Origin: Xylocopa sonorina
Taxonomy: Eukaryota; Arthropoda; Insecta; Hymenoptera; Apidae
Length of the DNA stretch: 64,000 nucleotides
Assembly: GCF_050948175.1 (NCBI RefSeq)
Contig: NW_027490268.1
Location: 620,001 to 684,000, forward strand
Reading direction: 5' to 3'
The notes beneath the pieces were generated by a model, which was not told the origin of the DNA, did no database searches, and saw only the letters and a list, made by a program, of their open reading frames with translations. The position numbers and the translations under genes were made by a program. Shown piece after piece: positions 1 through 11,314 of the stretch (within the stretch, counting starts at the first letter, position 1; the number at the start of each line of letters is the position of its first letter).

Positions 1-283
1 CAATACTAATTTTATCATGTTTAACTTATCCTGCAAATTATTAAAATGCCCTTCGAAAAGTGTTTATTGACAGTGAAGTAAAAGGTAAACATTACACATT
101 CCACCACTGTTTACAATACGCATGTCTCATTTACTATCAAAGCCGTAAGTATCATCGCCTTACTTTACTTTTTGTAACCTTCAATGGCTTCATGTTGCAG
201 GTCGTTGAACTCGTTTTAAAATGCTCTATCATATTAGGGAAGAATGAACATACCAATTCATTTTAAAAAATGAAAGTAACCGG
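1..283 (+). pseudogene. Left copy of a duplicated gene 5' fragment (unrecognised)
   Basis: This stretch is colinear with 49487-49767 at an offset of 49486 bases, with scattered substitutions and no indel that I can see. Both copies contain what looks like a 116-bp intron. Here the donor GTAAAC starts at 85 and the acceptor ends in TTGCAG at 200; the right copy has the stronger donor GTAAGT. An ATG near 46 opens a frame that stops within about a dozen codons in both copies, so the first exon may be non-coding or already broken. The open frame across 60-266 reads through the putative intron and I do not treat it as a protein. In the right copy a RING-protein-like relic follows; here that part is missing and the homology stops near 283. 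A gene start or 5' UTR fragment is the best reading, with low certainty. Confidence 0.4.
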
Positions 284-334
284 TCATAGGTTTGCAAACA
301 ACCTATGTTTGGCAAACAACGAGCAACGAACGAC
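284..334. other. Filler sequence at a deletion or insertion junction
   Basis: About 50 bases found only in this copy. In the right copy, the two sequences flanking this point (ending near 49767 and resuming near 51265) are separated by about 1.5 kb. The filler holds short repeated motifs (TTTGCAAAC, then TTTGGCAAAC) and ACGA-rich words, the sort of patchwork left by end-joining repair. The ends are approximate to a few bases. Confidence 0.5.
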
Positions 335-948
335 GCTCGTACCACGGCATTATTAATGCATCGCGATATAGCACACGGGCTACACGGCCGTGTCAATCAT
401 ACTATCAGCTCACCATAGCTACGCGCGTGGTAGTGGCGCAGGCTGACATTTACTAATGGAGAAGCTATTTCCATAAAAATTATGAACGAATATGAAAAAT
501 GACTACACTAAGCAATTTATTTATTTTGATTCCAAAAGAGATACGCCGGCACGAAACAAAGATATAAGAACTCGATTTTATTATTTTCTATAAACTAGCT
601 CGATAGGGCGATTTTTTCCATAAAGTCGATAATTACTTTGTCATAAAAATATATACACTTATTTTATATATATCTTCTTCAATTTATTGTTACAAATTCA
701 TGCAATTGAGGGTTACATTAAATACGATGACAGCATGTTATTTCAAAAATTACACAAGGCGAAGTTAGGGACGCAACAGCATGAATTTTTATTTTATAAG
801 TAATATTTTTTTTATAAATAATATTTTTAGTCTATGATGGATTGAAAGAAATATATACGACTCGCTCAATAACTATAAATATAGGAAAACGACCATCAAA
901 ATGTCTATCAATACTCATATGCTGAACATCTACTGACATCTAACGGTT

Positions 949-1104
949 CTAATTTGTATGAAAGCACAGGTTCCCCATTGCCAAATGTGATCCTGCGTCA
1001 TTGCTGAGGAGATTCATGAATGGAGCGATGATACGCGTGTCACCATGGTGCTGGTGCTGCGCGATTAGCTTGTCTAGAATGGGCTGGTAATACGTTCTGG
1101 CATT
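949..1104 (-). pseudogene. Coding-like 51-codon fragment, left copy
   Basis: A stop-to-stop frame on the minus strand without its own ATG start. It contains a peptide with balanced composition (for example DTRIIAPFMNLLSNDAG) and ends at a TAG (949-951). The right copy (51880-52035) keeps exactly the same frame and length, but about seven of 51 residues differ between copies, including Y/C, P/H, L/R and G/E. That is not what purifying selection would leave. It may be an old exon or transposon fragment; I do not recognise the family. Confidence 0.25.
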
Positions 1105-1278
1105 TTAGTTAACGAATCCGGTCACAGATGACTACGAATCAGTTGACACTCCTCGGAAGTGGCAATATAGTGCCGGCATGGTGTCACTCCCATCTTGCTG
1201 TTTGTTATCTGGGATGCTTTTTAGTGCATTATTCGGAATTGAATTTGAACGCATAGCTACTTAATCGCGAATTTACAT

Positions 1279-1282
1279 GTAC
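1279..1282. repeat. Target-site duplication GTAC, left
   Basis: GTAC directly precedes the LTR's TGTGACG and is repeated directly after its CGTCACA end (2587-2590). A 4-bp duplication fits LTR-retrotransposon integration. The right copy reads GAAC at the equivalent place. Confidence 0.75.
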
Positions 1283-1928
1283 TGTGACGTGGTGACGTCA
1301 CAAGGCTCGCTCACCCCCCCGCCCCTGCTACGGTTAGACTAGCTCGCAGATCACCACCCGTGCGAGAAGCGCGACACGGACCATCGCGATAGCTGTATTT
1401 GCGAGGAGCGTGGAATGCACGATGGTAGAACCTCCCCCCCCCCCCCCGTTCTACGGATTAGACTGGCGAGCTGATGGAAGAAGACCGAAGGTTCGCGGAA
1501 GAGCTGTGCGCCGTGGTAGCTTGACGGGCTCGACGGTGGAGGAGTCATGAAGTGAGCAAGAATAGACCCTGAAGCCCAAAGGATACGATCCCGAGCCCTG
1601 CAACGATAAGACCGCTGACATAGTCCATGGAGACGAACAGGATGGTTCTCGGGTGTGAGAAGGACCTCCACCCTTCCCCTGAGCCCATGAAGAGGAAAAC
1701 TCAAGATGCGCAGCGGAATTGCAGGTGAGCCATGGAAAGCGCGGCGCGCGACACGCGCCGCAGTTCAAATAATCCAGAGGACTCCCTCTAGACACACCAG
1801 AGGGGGCGATCAGGGAAGATCGCCGAAATCCACCGATCGATGCTCCGAACAATACCAAAGCGTATGACCCTACCCCACCAAGGAGCCCTAAGGAGGATCT
1901 AAGGGGATCCGAAGACCCCCAGAAAACC

Positions 1929-1936
1929 TATATAAT
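1929..1936 (+). promoter_or_regulatory. LTR TATA box
   Basis: TATATAAT lies roughly midway in the LTR, where the U3/R boundary is expected. Transcription would start about 25-35 bases downstream, near 1960. This assignment is inferred from position; the truncated right copy lacks this part. Confidence 0.45.
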
Positions 1937-2033
1937 GAGCTAGGCAGCACGAAGACAGCCTCTTATTCTTCTCAACGATTTAGCGACTACTTAGCGAGCA
2001 ACTGAGCAAGCGATTATACGGAGCGATTCGGAG

Positions 2034-2036
<3 letters not shown>

Positions 2037-2064
<28 letters not shown>
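2037..2064. repeat. (AG)14 microsatellite in the LTR
   Basis: An uninterrupted dinucleotide run of 28 bases followed by impure GA-rich sequence to about 2075. Confidence 0.9.
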
Positions 2065-2067
<3 letters not shown>

Positions 2068-2390
2068 AAGAGAGGTAGACGGACTGAACGAGATCCATAC
2101 TTGTTGGAAACGAGAACGTGAGTCCTTATACGCTAAAGCGTCCCATTTGTTCCCTGCCGCAATTGTGATATCGCGTATTGTAATTTGTATTGTATAACGG
2201 GTGGTGATCTCCGGTCATTCGCGTCGAGGCACTCTAGAAAGAAGCCGTGAGTTCAGTATCCCGCGACCCTAATTTGCGCACTCGGCTAGAAGCAGTCGAG
2301 CGAAAGAGTATTTCGAAATTTCGAGGGTTATCTTGCACCGGGTTTCCCCGGGTTGCGTGGTTTACTAGTTTTTGCTACTTCTTGAGTAGC

Positions 2391-2400
2391 TGGCGCCCAA
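2391..2400 (+). promoter_or_regulatory. Primer-binding-site-like word TGGCGCCCAA
   Basis: TGG at the start is the complement of a tRNA 3' CCA, and the whole word resembles known retroelement primer-binding sites. It is conserved at 48325-48334 in a much more diverged relative, so it is probably functional or ancestral. If it is a true PBS, the 1304-bp unit would be LTR plus leader rather than a pure solo LTR. The TG...CA ends and TSD argue for the latter. Confidence 0.3.
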
Positions 2401-2586
2401 AAAGTCCCAACCTCGCAGCTTCGAAATACTCGCTTGATAGGAAATTTATTGTTCTGTACTTCGCGTTGCCGAATCACGCGGATATTCTGTACCCCGATAT
2501 AACCACGGATTAAACTTCTGGATACCCCGTTATTATTGGTTCTATATACCCTTTTCTTGCGGATTGAAACGGGAGAAACCGTCACA

Positions 2587-2590
2587 GTAC
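2587..2590. repeat. Target-site duplication GTAC, right
   Basis: Direct repeat of 1279-1282, immediately after the CA end of the LTR. Confidence 0.75.
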
Positions 2591-3469
2591 ATAATTATAC
2601 ATGACTGCATAAAAAGGATATCATATACTTTTATAATCAATGCGATATAAGAATATAAAACGAAGAACTATCCACTCCCATCAGGAGTAAAAACAATGTT
2701 TGGTACGCAAAGTTCATTGCAAAATATAATGAAGCAGTTAATATATCAAATCACAGCACACAATAAATCACTGAATGTATAATGATATGAATAGTAAGAA
2801 AAACATATTTACCTGTTAGATGTTTATAAATTTAAATTTAAAAGTTCAAGTCACATTTAATATATTATTGTTTAACAAGGTGATTTAATGTTGTTTCAAA
2901 TAGGCGTGCGGGACTAGCTCGTACTTCTGTCAATGTAATTTCATTCGAAAAATACAAAGTATAAGAGGAAATATTCTCCAATATATAACATATATAAATC
3001 AACGGATGCAAGAGAGAACACTCGATCTCGGTGTAACGAGACCGGGGCGTCATCCTGCAGTAATCGTATAATGCCTGTTCCGAGATGGTGTAGAGGGGGA
3101 ATGTGGAGGGTGAAAAGCATAAAATAACAACAATGTAACTAAAGAGAAAGAGAAAGAAAATATGTGGAAGCATAGCATTTATTAAGAGGAAATCCTAGAA
3201 ATATCAAACAACAGATTATATACCATACTGTAAGTGTAAGGTACAACGAAATAGACGATATCGTGAGAGAAACTAAAAAAATCGAGAAACTTGAAAAGAA
3301 AATAATAGTTTAGATTGAGCGAATCAATATCACTGACCCCGGCAAGTTTAATGGAAAACGCATAACGATGAATCGGTTAGAGTATAAGATAGATGTTGGT
3401 CGCGGTTTGAGTGGCCCTGGGAATCCTTTGCCCTCATCAGGGCAGGCAGTAGGATGGTGGAGGGCCTGC
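2591..3469. other. Unique AT-rich spacer
   Basis: I see no gene here. The sequence is AT-rich, with a TTTAAATTTAAA-like palindromic patch near 2830 and purine-rich tracts near 3140-3165 and 3270-3305. The open frame across 2865-3173 on the minus strand has no recognisable domain. Unlike the sequence to its left, this stretch has no counterpart in the second block, where the LTR runs directly into satellite. Confidence 0.5.
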
Positions 3470-3472
3470 CCT
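3439..3472. other. GC-rich inverted repeat (hairpin)
   Basis: AGGGCAGGC at 3439-3447 pairs perfectly with GCCTGCCCT at 3464-3472 across a 16-base loop. It sits just outside the decayed edge of the satellite array. No T-run follows, and nothing else suggests a function. Confidence 0.5.
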
Positions 3473-4270
3473 CCTGTTGCTTGGATCTATAGAATTCACA
3501 TTCTTTTGTAGAGTAGAAGTAGATAATTATAATGCTTTTCATAGAAGATTACAGCTTACTTAATTCGAAACGTTAAAATGAGATGAGTCATGGCATTGTA
3601 TGATGCATTAGTACTCTATTGTCTCGACATGTAGACACTACGAAGGGCAATCCTGTTGCATGGAGCTGTAGAATTTACATTCTTATGAAGTTTTAAAGCA
3701 GATACTTTGAAACGATGAAATGGGATGCGCCAGCGCATTGCATGGAGAATTCTAGCTCGATTGCTTTAACAGACAGTCACTACGGAGCGCCATGCCGTTG
3801 AACGGAATTATATAGTTCACATTCTATTGAAGACCTCTAACAGTTAAGCATAATGTTATGGATATATGAATACAGATACTTTGCTTTGAAACGTTGAAAC
3901 GAGATGCGACATCGCGCTGCATGAAGTATTAGAAATGTCTTGCTTGGACACGTAGAGGTCTGGAAACGATATTCTGTTGCAAGTAAGTATAGGATTCACA
4001 TCCTTCTAAGGTCTAGATGCAGACAAATGTAACATATTGCATAGAACATTGCAATTTACTATGAATCATTGAAATGACTTGCGACATCGTGTTGAATGAA
4101 GCAATAGAACTCTATTGCTTCGATACACAGACATCTGCAAACGCTACTTCCTAGCAAGGGAGTGTCGCATTTACATTTATTTATAGTGAATACAAGGTAT
4201 ACATGACACTTCGCATTGAATATCATATCTTATCATGAAACATAGAAATGAGATGCGATACCGCGTTTTA
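3470..4270 (+). repeat. Decayed left edge of satellite array A
   Basis: About four to five monomers are recognisable by an ordered series of words (ATTAGTACTCTATTG, GTAGACA, TTTACATTCTT, GAAACGTTGAAATGAGATG) spaced about 150-175 bases. They carry many substitutions and indels compared with the interior. The boundary with unique DNA near 3470 is a judgement. Clean monomers begin at about 4270. Confidence 0.75.
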
Positions 4271-7159
4271 AGGGGCATTAGTACTCTATTCCCTCGATAC
4301 GTAGACATCTGCAAACGCTAATTCCTAGCAAGGAGATGCCGCGTTTACATTCATTTGAAGTGAATGCAAGGTATAAGTGACACTTCGCAATGAATATTAT
4401 GTCTTATCACGAAACATAGAAATGAGTTGCGATATCGCGTTCTAAGAGGCATTAAAACTCTATTGCTTCGATACGTAGGCATCTGGAAACGCTATTTCCT
4501 AGGAAGGATGTGTGGCATTTACATTCTGTTGAAGTGCAGACGAGGTATACTTAACACCTCGCAACGAATATTATATCTAATCATGAAACATAGAATTGCG
4601 AAGCTATATCGCGTTTTAAGAAGCATTAGAACTCTATTGCTACGATAGGTAGACGTCTGGAAGCGCTATTTCCTAGCAAGGAAGTGTGGCATTTACATTC
4701 TTTTGAAGTGTTGACGAGGTATACACAACACTTCGCAATGTCTATTATATCTTATCATGAAACATAGAAATGAGATACGATATCGCGTTTTAAGAAGCAT
4801 TAGAACTCTATTACACTAATAAGTTGACATCTGGAAACGCATTTCCTGGCCAGGATGTGTGGCATTTACATTCTTTTGAAGTATTGACGAGTTATACTTA
4901 ACATTTCAGAATGAATATTATATTTCATCATGACACATAGAGATTAGATGCGATATCGCGTTTTAAGAAGAGTTAGAACTCTTTTGCTTCGATACGTCAA
5001 CAACTGGAAACGCTATTTCGTAGCAAGGATTGTGGCATTTACTTTCTTTTGAAGTGTAGGCTACTTATACATAACTCTTCGCAATGAATATTATATCTTA
5101 TCATGAAACATAGAAATGAGATGTTATGTCGCGTTTTAAGAAACATTAGAAATCTATTGCTTCGATTCGTAGACGTCTGGAATTGCATTTCCTAGCGAGG
5201 AAGTGTCACATTTACACTATTCTGAAGTGTAGGCGATGTATACATACAACTTCGCAATGAATATCATATGTTATCATGAAACATAGGAATGAGATGCGAT
5301 ATCGCGGTTTAGAAGCATTACAACACAATTGCTTCGATACGTGGATATCTGGTAACGCTATTTCCTAGCAAGGAAGTGTCGCATTTACATTCATTTGAAG
5401 TGTATGCGAGGCATACATGAATGTTCGCAATGAATATTATATCTTATCATGAAACATATAAATGAGATGCGATATCGCGTTTTGGGAAGCATTAGAAATC
5501 TATTGCTACGATACGCAGACATCTGCAGACGCTATTTCCTAGCGAGGAAGTGTCGCATTTATATTCTTTTGAAGTGAATACGAGGTATACATGACACTTC
5601 GCAATGAGTATTATATCTTATCATGAAACAGGGATATGAGATACGATATGGCGATTTATGAAGCATTAGATGTCTATTGGTTCGGTACGTAGACATCTGC
5701 AAACGTCATTTCCTAGCAAGCAAGTGTCGCATTTACATTCTTTTGAAAGCAATACGAGGTATACATGACACTTCGCAATGAATATTATATCTTATCATGA
5801 AACAGGGGAACGAGATGCGATATGGCGATTTATGAAGCATTAGATGTCTATTGCTTCGATACGTAGACATCTGCAAACGCCATTTCCTAGCAAGCAAGTG
5901 TCGCATTTACATTCTTTTGAAAGGAATACGAGGTATACATGACACTTCGCAATGAATATTATATCTTATCATGAAACATAGAGATGAGATGCGATATGGC
6001 GATTTATGAAGTATTAGACGTCTATTGCTTCGATACGTAGACAACTGCAAACGCTATTTCCTAGCAAGGAAGTGTCGCATTTACATTCTTTTGAAGTGAA
6101 TACGAGGTATACGTGACACTACGCAATGAATATTACATCTTATCATGAAACATAGAAATGAGATGCGATATGGCGATTTATGAAGCATTGGATGTCTATT
6201 GCTTCGATACGTAGACATCTGCAAACGCCATTTCCTAGCAAGGAATTGTAGCATCTACATTCTTTTGAAGTGAATACGAGGTATACATGACACTTCGCAA
6301 TGAATATTATATCTTATCATGAAACATAGTAGAGAGATGCGATATCGCGTTTTAAGAAGCATTAGAACTCTATGGCCTCGATGCGGAGACATCTGCTAAC
6401 GCTATTTCCTAGCATGGAAGGTCCGCGTTTACATTCGTTTGGAGTGAATAGGAGGTAAACATGAAACTTCGCAATGAATATTATATCTTATCACGAAACA
6501 TAGAAATGAGATGCGACATCTCGTTTTAGGAAGCATTAGAACTCTATTGCTACGATACGTAGACATCTGCAAACGCTATTTCCTTGCAAGGAAGAGTCGC
6601 ATTTACATTCTTTTGAAGTGAATAGGAGGTATACATGACAATTCGCAATGAATATTATATCTTATCCTGAAGCATAGAATTGAGATGCGATATCGCGTTT
6701 TGAGAAGCATTAGAACTTTATTGCTACGATACGTAGACATCTGCAAACGCTATTTCCTAGCAAGGAAGATTCGCATTTTCATTCTTTTGAAGTGAATACG
6801 AGGTACACATGACACTTCGCAATGAATATTATATCATATCATGAAACATAGAAATGAAATGCGATATCGCGATTTAAGTAGCTTCAGAATTCCATTGCTT
6901 CGGTGCGTAGACATCAGGAAACTCCATTTCCCAGCAAGAAAGTGTCGCACTTACATTCTTTTGAAGTGTAGCCGACGTATACATAACACTTCGCAATGAA
7001 TATTTTATCTTATCGTGAAACATAGAAATGAGATGCGATATCGCGTTTTAAGAAGCGTTGGAACTCTATTGCTATGATACATAGACCTCTGTAAACGCTA
7101 CTTCCTAGAAAGGAAGTGTCGCATTTACATTCGTTACATATGAATACGAGGAACACATG

Positions 7160-10100
7160 ACACTTCGCAATGAGTGTTATATCTTATCACGAAACATATA
7201 AATGAGATGCGATATCGCGTTTTAAGAAGCATTAGAGCTCTATTGCCTCGATGCGGAGACATCTGCAAACGCTGTTTCCTAGCATCGAAGTGTCGCATTT
7301 ACATTCATTTAAAGTGAATACGAGGTATACATGACACTTCGCAATGAATATTGTATCTTATCATGAAACATAAAAGTGAGATGCGATATCGCGTTTTAAG
7401 AAGCATTAGAGCCCTATTGCCTCGACGCGTAGACATCTGCAAACGCTATTTCCTAGCTAGGATGTGTCGCATTTACATTCTTTTGAAATGAATACGAGGT
7501 ATACATGACATATCGCAATGGATATTATGTCTTATCATGAAACATAGAAATAATATGCGACATTACGTTTTAAGAAGCATTAGAACTCTATTGCTTCGAT
7601 ACGTAGACATTTGCAAACGCTATTACCTAGCAAGGAAGTGTCGCATTTACATTCTTTAGATGTGAATACGAGGAATACATGACACTTCGCAATGAAAATT
7701 ATACCTTATCGTGAAACATAGAAGTGAGATGGGAAATCGCGTTTTAAGCAGTATTAGAACTCTATTGCTACGATACGTAGACATCTGCAAACGCTATTTC
7801 CTAGCAAGCAATAGTCGCATTTACATTCTTTTGAAGTGAATACGAGGTATACATGACACTTCGCTATGAATATTATATCTTATCATGAAACACAGAAGAG
7901 AGGTGCGATATCGCGTTTTAAGAAGCATTAGAACCCAATGGCCTCGATGCGGAGACATCTGCAAACGCTATTTCCTAGCATTGAAGTTTCGCACTTACAT
8001 TCTTTTGAAGTGAATACGAGGTATACATGACACTTCGCAATGAATATTATATCTTATCACCAAACATTTAAATGAGATGCGATATCGCGATTTAAGTAGC
8101 ATTAGAACTCTATTGCTACGATACGTAGACTTCTGAATACGCTATTTCCTAGCAAGGAAATGTCGCACTAAATTCGTTTGGATTGAATACGAGGTATACA
8201 TGACGCTTCGCAATCAATATTATATCTTATCATGAAGCATAGAAATGAGATGCGATATCGCGTTTTGAGAAGCATTAGAACACTATTGCTACGATACGTA
8301 GACATCTGCAAACGCTATTTCCTAGGATGGAAGTGTAGCATTTACATTGCTTTGAAGTGAATTTGAAGTATACATGACACTTCGGAATGAATATTATAAC
8401 TTATCAGGAAACATAGTAATGTGATGCGATATCGCGTTTTAAGAAGCATTAGATCTCTATGGCCTCGATGCGGAGACATCTGCAAACGCTATTTCCTAGG
8501 ATGGAAGTGTCGCATTTACATTCTTTTGAAGTGAATTCGAGGTATACATGACACTTCGCAATTAACATTATATCTTATCACGAAATATAGAAATGAGATG
8601 CGATATCGCTATTTAAGTTGCATTAGAACTCTATTGCTACGATACGTAGACATCTGCAAACGCAATTTCCTAGCAATTAATAGTCGCGTTTACATTCTTT
8701 TGAAGCGAGTACGAGGTATACGTGACACTTCGCAATGAATATTGTATCTTATCATGAAACATAGAAGTGAGATGCGATATCGCGTTTTAAGAAGCATTAG
8801 AACTCTATTGCCTCGACGCGTAGACATCTGCAGACGCTATTTCCTAGCAAGTAAATGTCGCATTTACATTCGATTGGAGTGAATACGAGGTATACATGAC
8901 GTTTCGCAATCAATATTATATCTTATCATGAAGCATAGAAATGAGATGCGATATCGCGTTTTGAGAAGCATTAGAACTCTATTGCTACGATACGTAGACA
9001 TCCGCAAACGCTATTTCCAAGCAAGTATGATTCGCGTTTACATTCTTTTGAAGTGAATGCGAGGTATACATGACACTTCGCAATGAGTATTATATCTTAT
9101 CACGAAACATATAAATGAGATGCGATATCGCGTTTTAAGAAGCATTAGAGCTCTATTGCCTCGATGCGGAGACATCTGCAAACGCTGTTTCCTAGCATCG
9201 AAGTGTCGCATTTACATTCATTTAAAGTGAATACGAGGTATACATGACACTTCGCAATGAATATTGTATCTTATCATGAAACATAAAAGTGAGATGCGAT
9301 ATCGCGTTTTAAGAAGCATTAGAGCCCTATTGCCTCGACGCGTAGACATCTGCAAACGCTATTTCCTAGCTAGGATGTGTCGCATTTACATTCTTTTGAA
9401 ATGAATACGAGGTATACATGACATATCGCAATGGATATTATGTCTTATCATGAAACATAGAAATAATATGCGACATTACGTTTTAAGAAGCATTAGAACT
9501 CTATTGCTTCGATACGTAGACATTTGCAAACGCTATTACCTAGCAAGGAAGTGTCGCATTTACATTCTTTAGATGTGAATACGAGGAATACATGACACTT
9601 CGCAATGAAAATTATACCTTATCGTGAAACATAGAAGTGAGATGGGAAATCGCGTTTTAAGCAGTATTAGAACTCTATTGCTACGATACGTAGACATCTG
9701 CAAACGCTATTTCCTAGCAAGCAATAGTCGCATTTACATTCTTTTGAAGTGAATACGAGGTATACATGACACTTCGCTATGAATATTATATCTTATCATG
9801 AAACACAGAAGAGAGGTGCGATATCGCGTTTTAAGAAGCATTAGAACCCAATGGCCTCGATGCGGAGACATCTGCAAACGCTATTTCCTAGCATTGAAGT
9901 TTCGCACTTACATTCTTTTGAAGTGAATACGAGGTATACATGACACTTCGCAATGAATATTATATCTTATCACCAAACATTTAAATGAGATGCGATATCG
10001 CGATTTAAGTAGCATTAGAACTCTATTGCTACGATACGTAGACTTCTGAATACGCTATTTCCTAGCAAGGAAATGTCGCACTAAATTCGTTTGGATTGAA

Positions 10101-10985
10101 TACGAGGTATACATGACGCTTCGCAATCAATATTATATCTTATCATGAAGCATAGAAATGAGATGCGATATCGCGTTTTGAGAAGCATTAGAACACTATT
10201 GCTACGATACGTAGACATCTGCAAACGCTATTTCCTAGGATGGAAGTGTAGCATTTACATTGCTTTGAAGTGAATTTGAAGTATACATGACACTTCGGAA
10301 TGAATATTATAACTTATCAGGAAACATAGTAATGTGATGCGATATCGCGTTTTAAGAAGCATTAGATCTCTATGGCCTCGATGCGGAGACATCTGCAAAC
10401 GCTATTTCCTAGGATGGAAGTGTCGCATTTACATTCTTTTGAAGTGAATTCGAGGTATACATGACACTTCGCAATTAACATTATATCTTATCACGAAATA
10501 TAGAAATGAGATGCGATATCGCTATTTAAGTTGCATTAGAACTCTATTGCTACGATACGTAGACATCTGCAAACGCAATTTCCTAGCAATTAATAGTCGC
10601 GTTTACATTCTTTTGAAGCGAGTACGAGGTATACGTGACACTTCGCAATGAATATTGTATCTTATCATGAAACATAGAAGTGAGATGCGATATCGCGTTT
10701 TAAGAAGCATTAGAACTCTATTGCCTCGACGCGTAGACATCTGCAGACGCTATTTCCTAGCAAGTAAATGTCGCATTTACATTCGATTGGAGTGAATACG
10801 AGGTATACATGACGTTTCGCAATCAATATTATATCTTATCATGAAGCATAGAAATGAGATGCGATATCGCGTTTTGAGAAGCATTAGAACTCTATTGCTA
10901 CGATACGTAGACATCCGCAAACGCTATTTCCAAGCAAGTATGATTCGCATTTACATTCTTTTGAAGTGAATGCGAGGTATACATG
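7160..10985 (+). repeat. Tandem 1913-bp (11-monomer) higher-order duplication
   Basis: Units at about 7160-9072 and 9073-10985 are almost identical, including private variants such as CGATATCGCTATTTAAGTTG and GTTTCCTAGCATCGAAG. Matching words are 1913 bases apart (11 x 174 minus 1). I noticed only isolated differences, for example near 9037 versus 10950. End coordinates are within about 20 bases. Confidence 0.85.
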
Positions 10986-11314
10986 ACACTTCGCAATGAG
11001 TATTATATCTTATCACGAAACATAGAAATGAAATGCGACATCTCGTTTTAAGAAGCATTAGGACTCTATTGCTACGATACGTAGACATGTGCGAACACTA
11101 TTTCCTAGGATGGAAACGTCGCATTTGCATTCTTTTGAAGTGAATACGAGGTATACATGACACTTCGCAATGAATATTATACCTTATCATGATACATAGA
11201 CGTGAGATGCGATATCGCGTTTTAAGAAGCATTAGAGCGCTATTGCCTGGACACGTAAACATCTGCAAATGCTATTTCCTAGCTAGGATGTGTCGCATTT
11301 ACATTCTTTTGATG

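Larger units (their letters stand above)
335..1282. repeat. ~950-bp duplicated segment, left copy
   Basis: Nearly colinear with 51265-52213 in the same orientation, with scattered substitutions and one or two single-base indels in A/T runs. It is AT-rich in the middle (about 560-860, with T runs and a repeated TAAATAATATTTTT-like word) and more mixed at the ends. I recognise no transposon termini. It runs straight into the LTR start in both copies, so the LTR insertion predates the duplication. One short coding-like frame lies on the minus strand (949-1104). Confidence 0.75.
1283..2586 (+). mobile_element. Solo LTR of an LTR retrotransposon
   Basis: A 1304-bp element begins TGTGACG and ends CGTCACA. 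It therefore has the canonical TG...CA ends inside a 7-bp perfect inverted repeat, and it is flanked by the direct 4-bp duplication GTAC. No gag or pol frame is present, so this looks like a solo LTR left by LTR-LTR recombination. Inside are a CRE-like palindrome TGACGTCA (1293-1300), two poly-C tracts (the longer at 1434-1447), a TATA element (1929-1936) and an (AG)14 microsatellite (2037-2064). A TGGCGCCCAA word at 2391-2400 looks like a tRNA primer-binding site, which is odd inside an LTR. A ~400-bp 5' copy sits at 52214-52668 and a diverged 3' relative at 48095-48467. The superfamily (Gypsy versus BEL/Pao) cannot be told without coding sequence. Confidence 0.8.

Noticed and set aside
1351..1858. 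Overlapping minus-strand frames in the LTR (117 and 135 codons)
   Set aside because: They span poly-C/poly-G tracts, encode low-complexity Ser/Gly/Pro-rich peptides and are not preserved in the right copy beyond the shared sequence.
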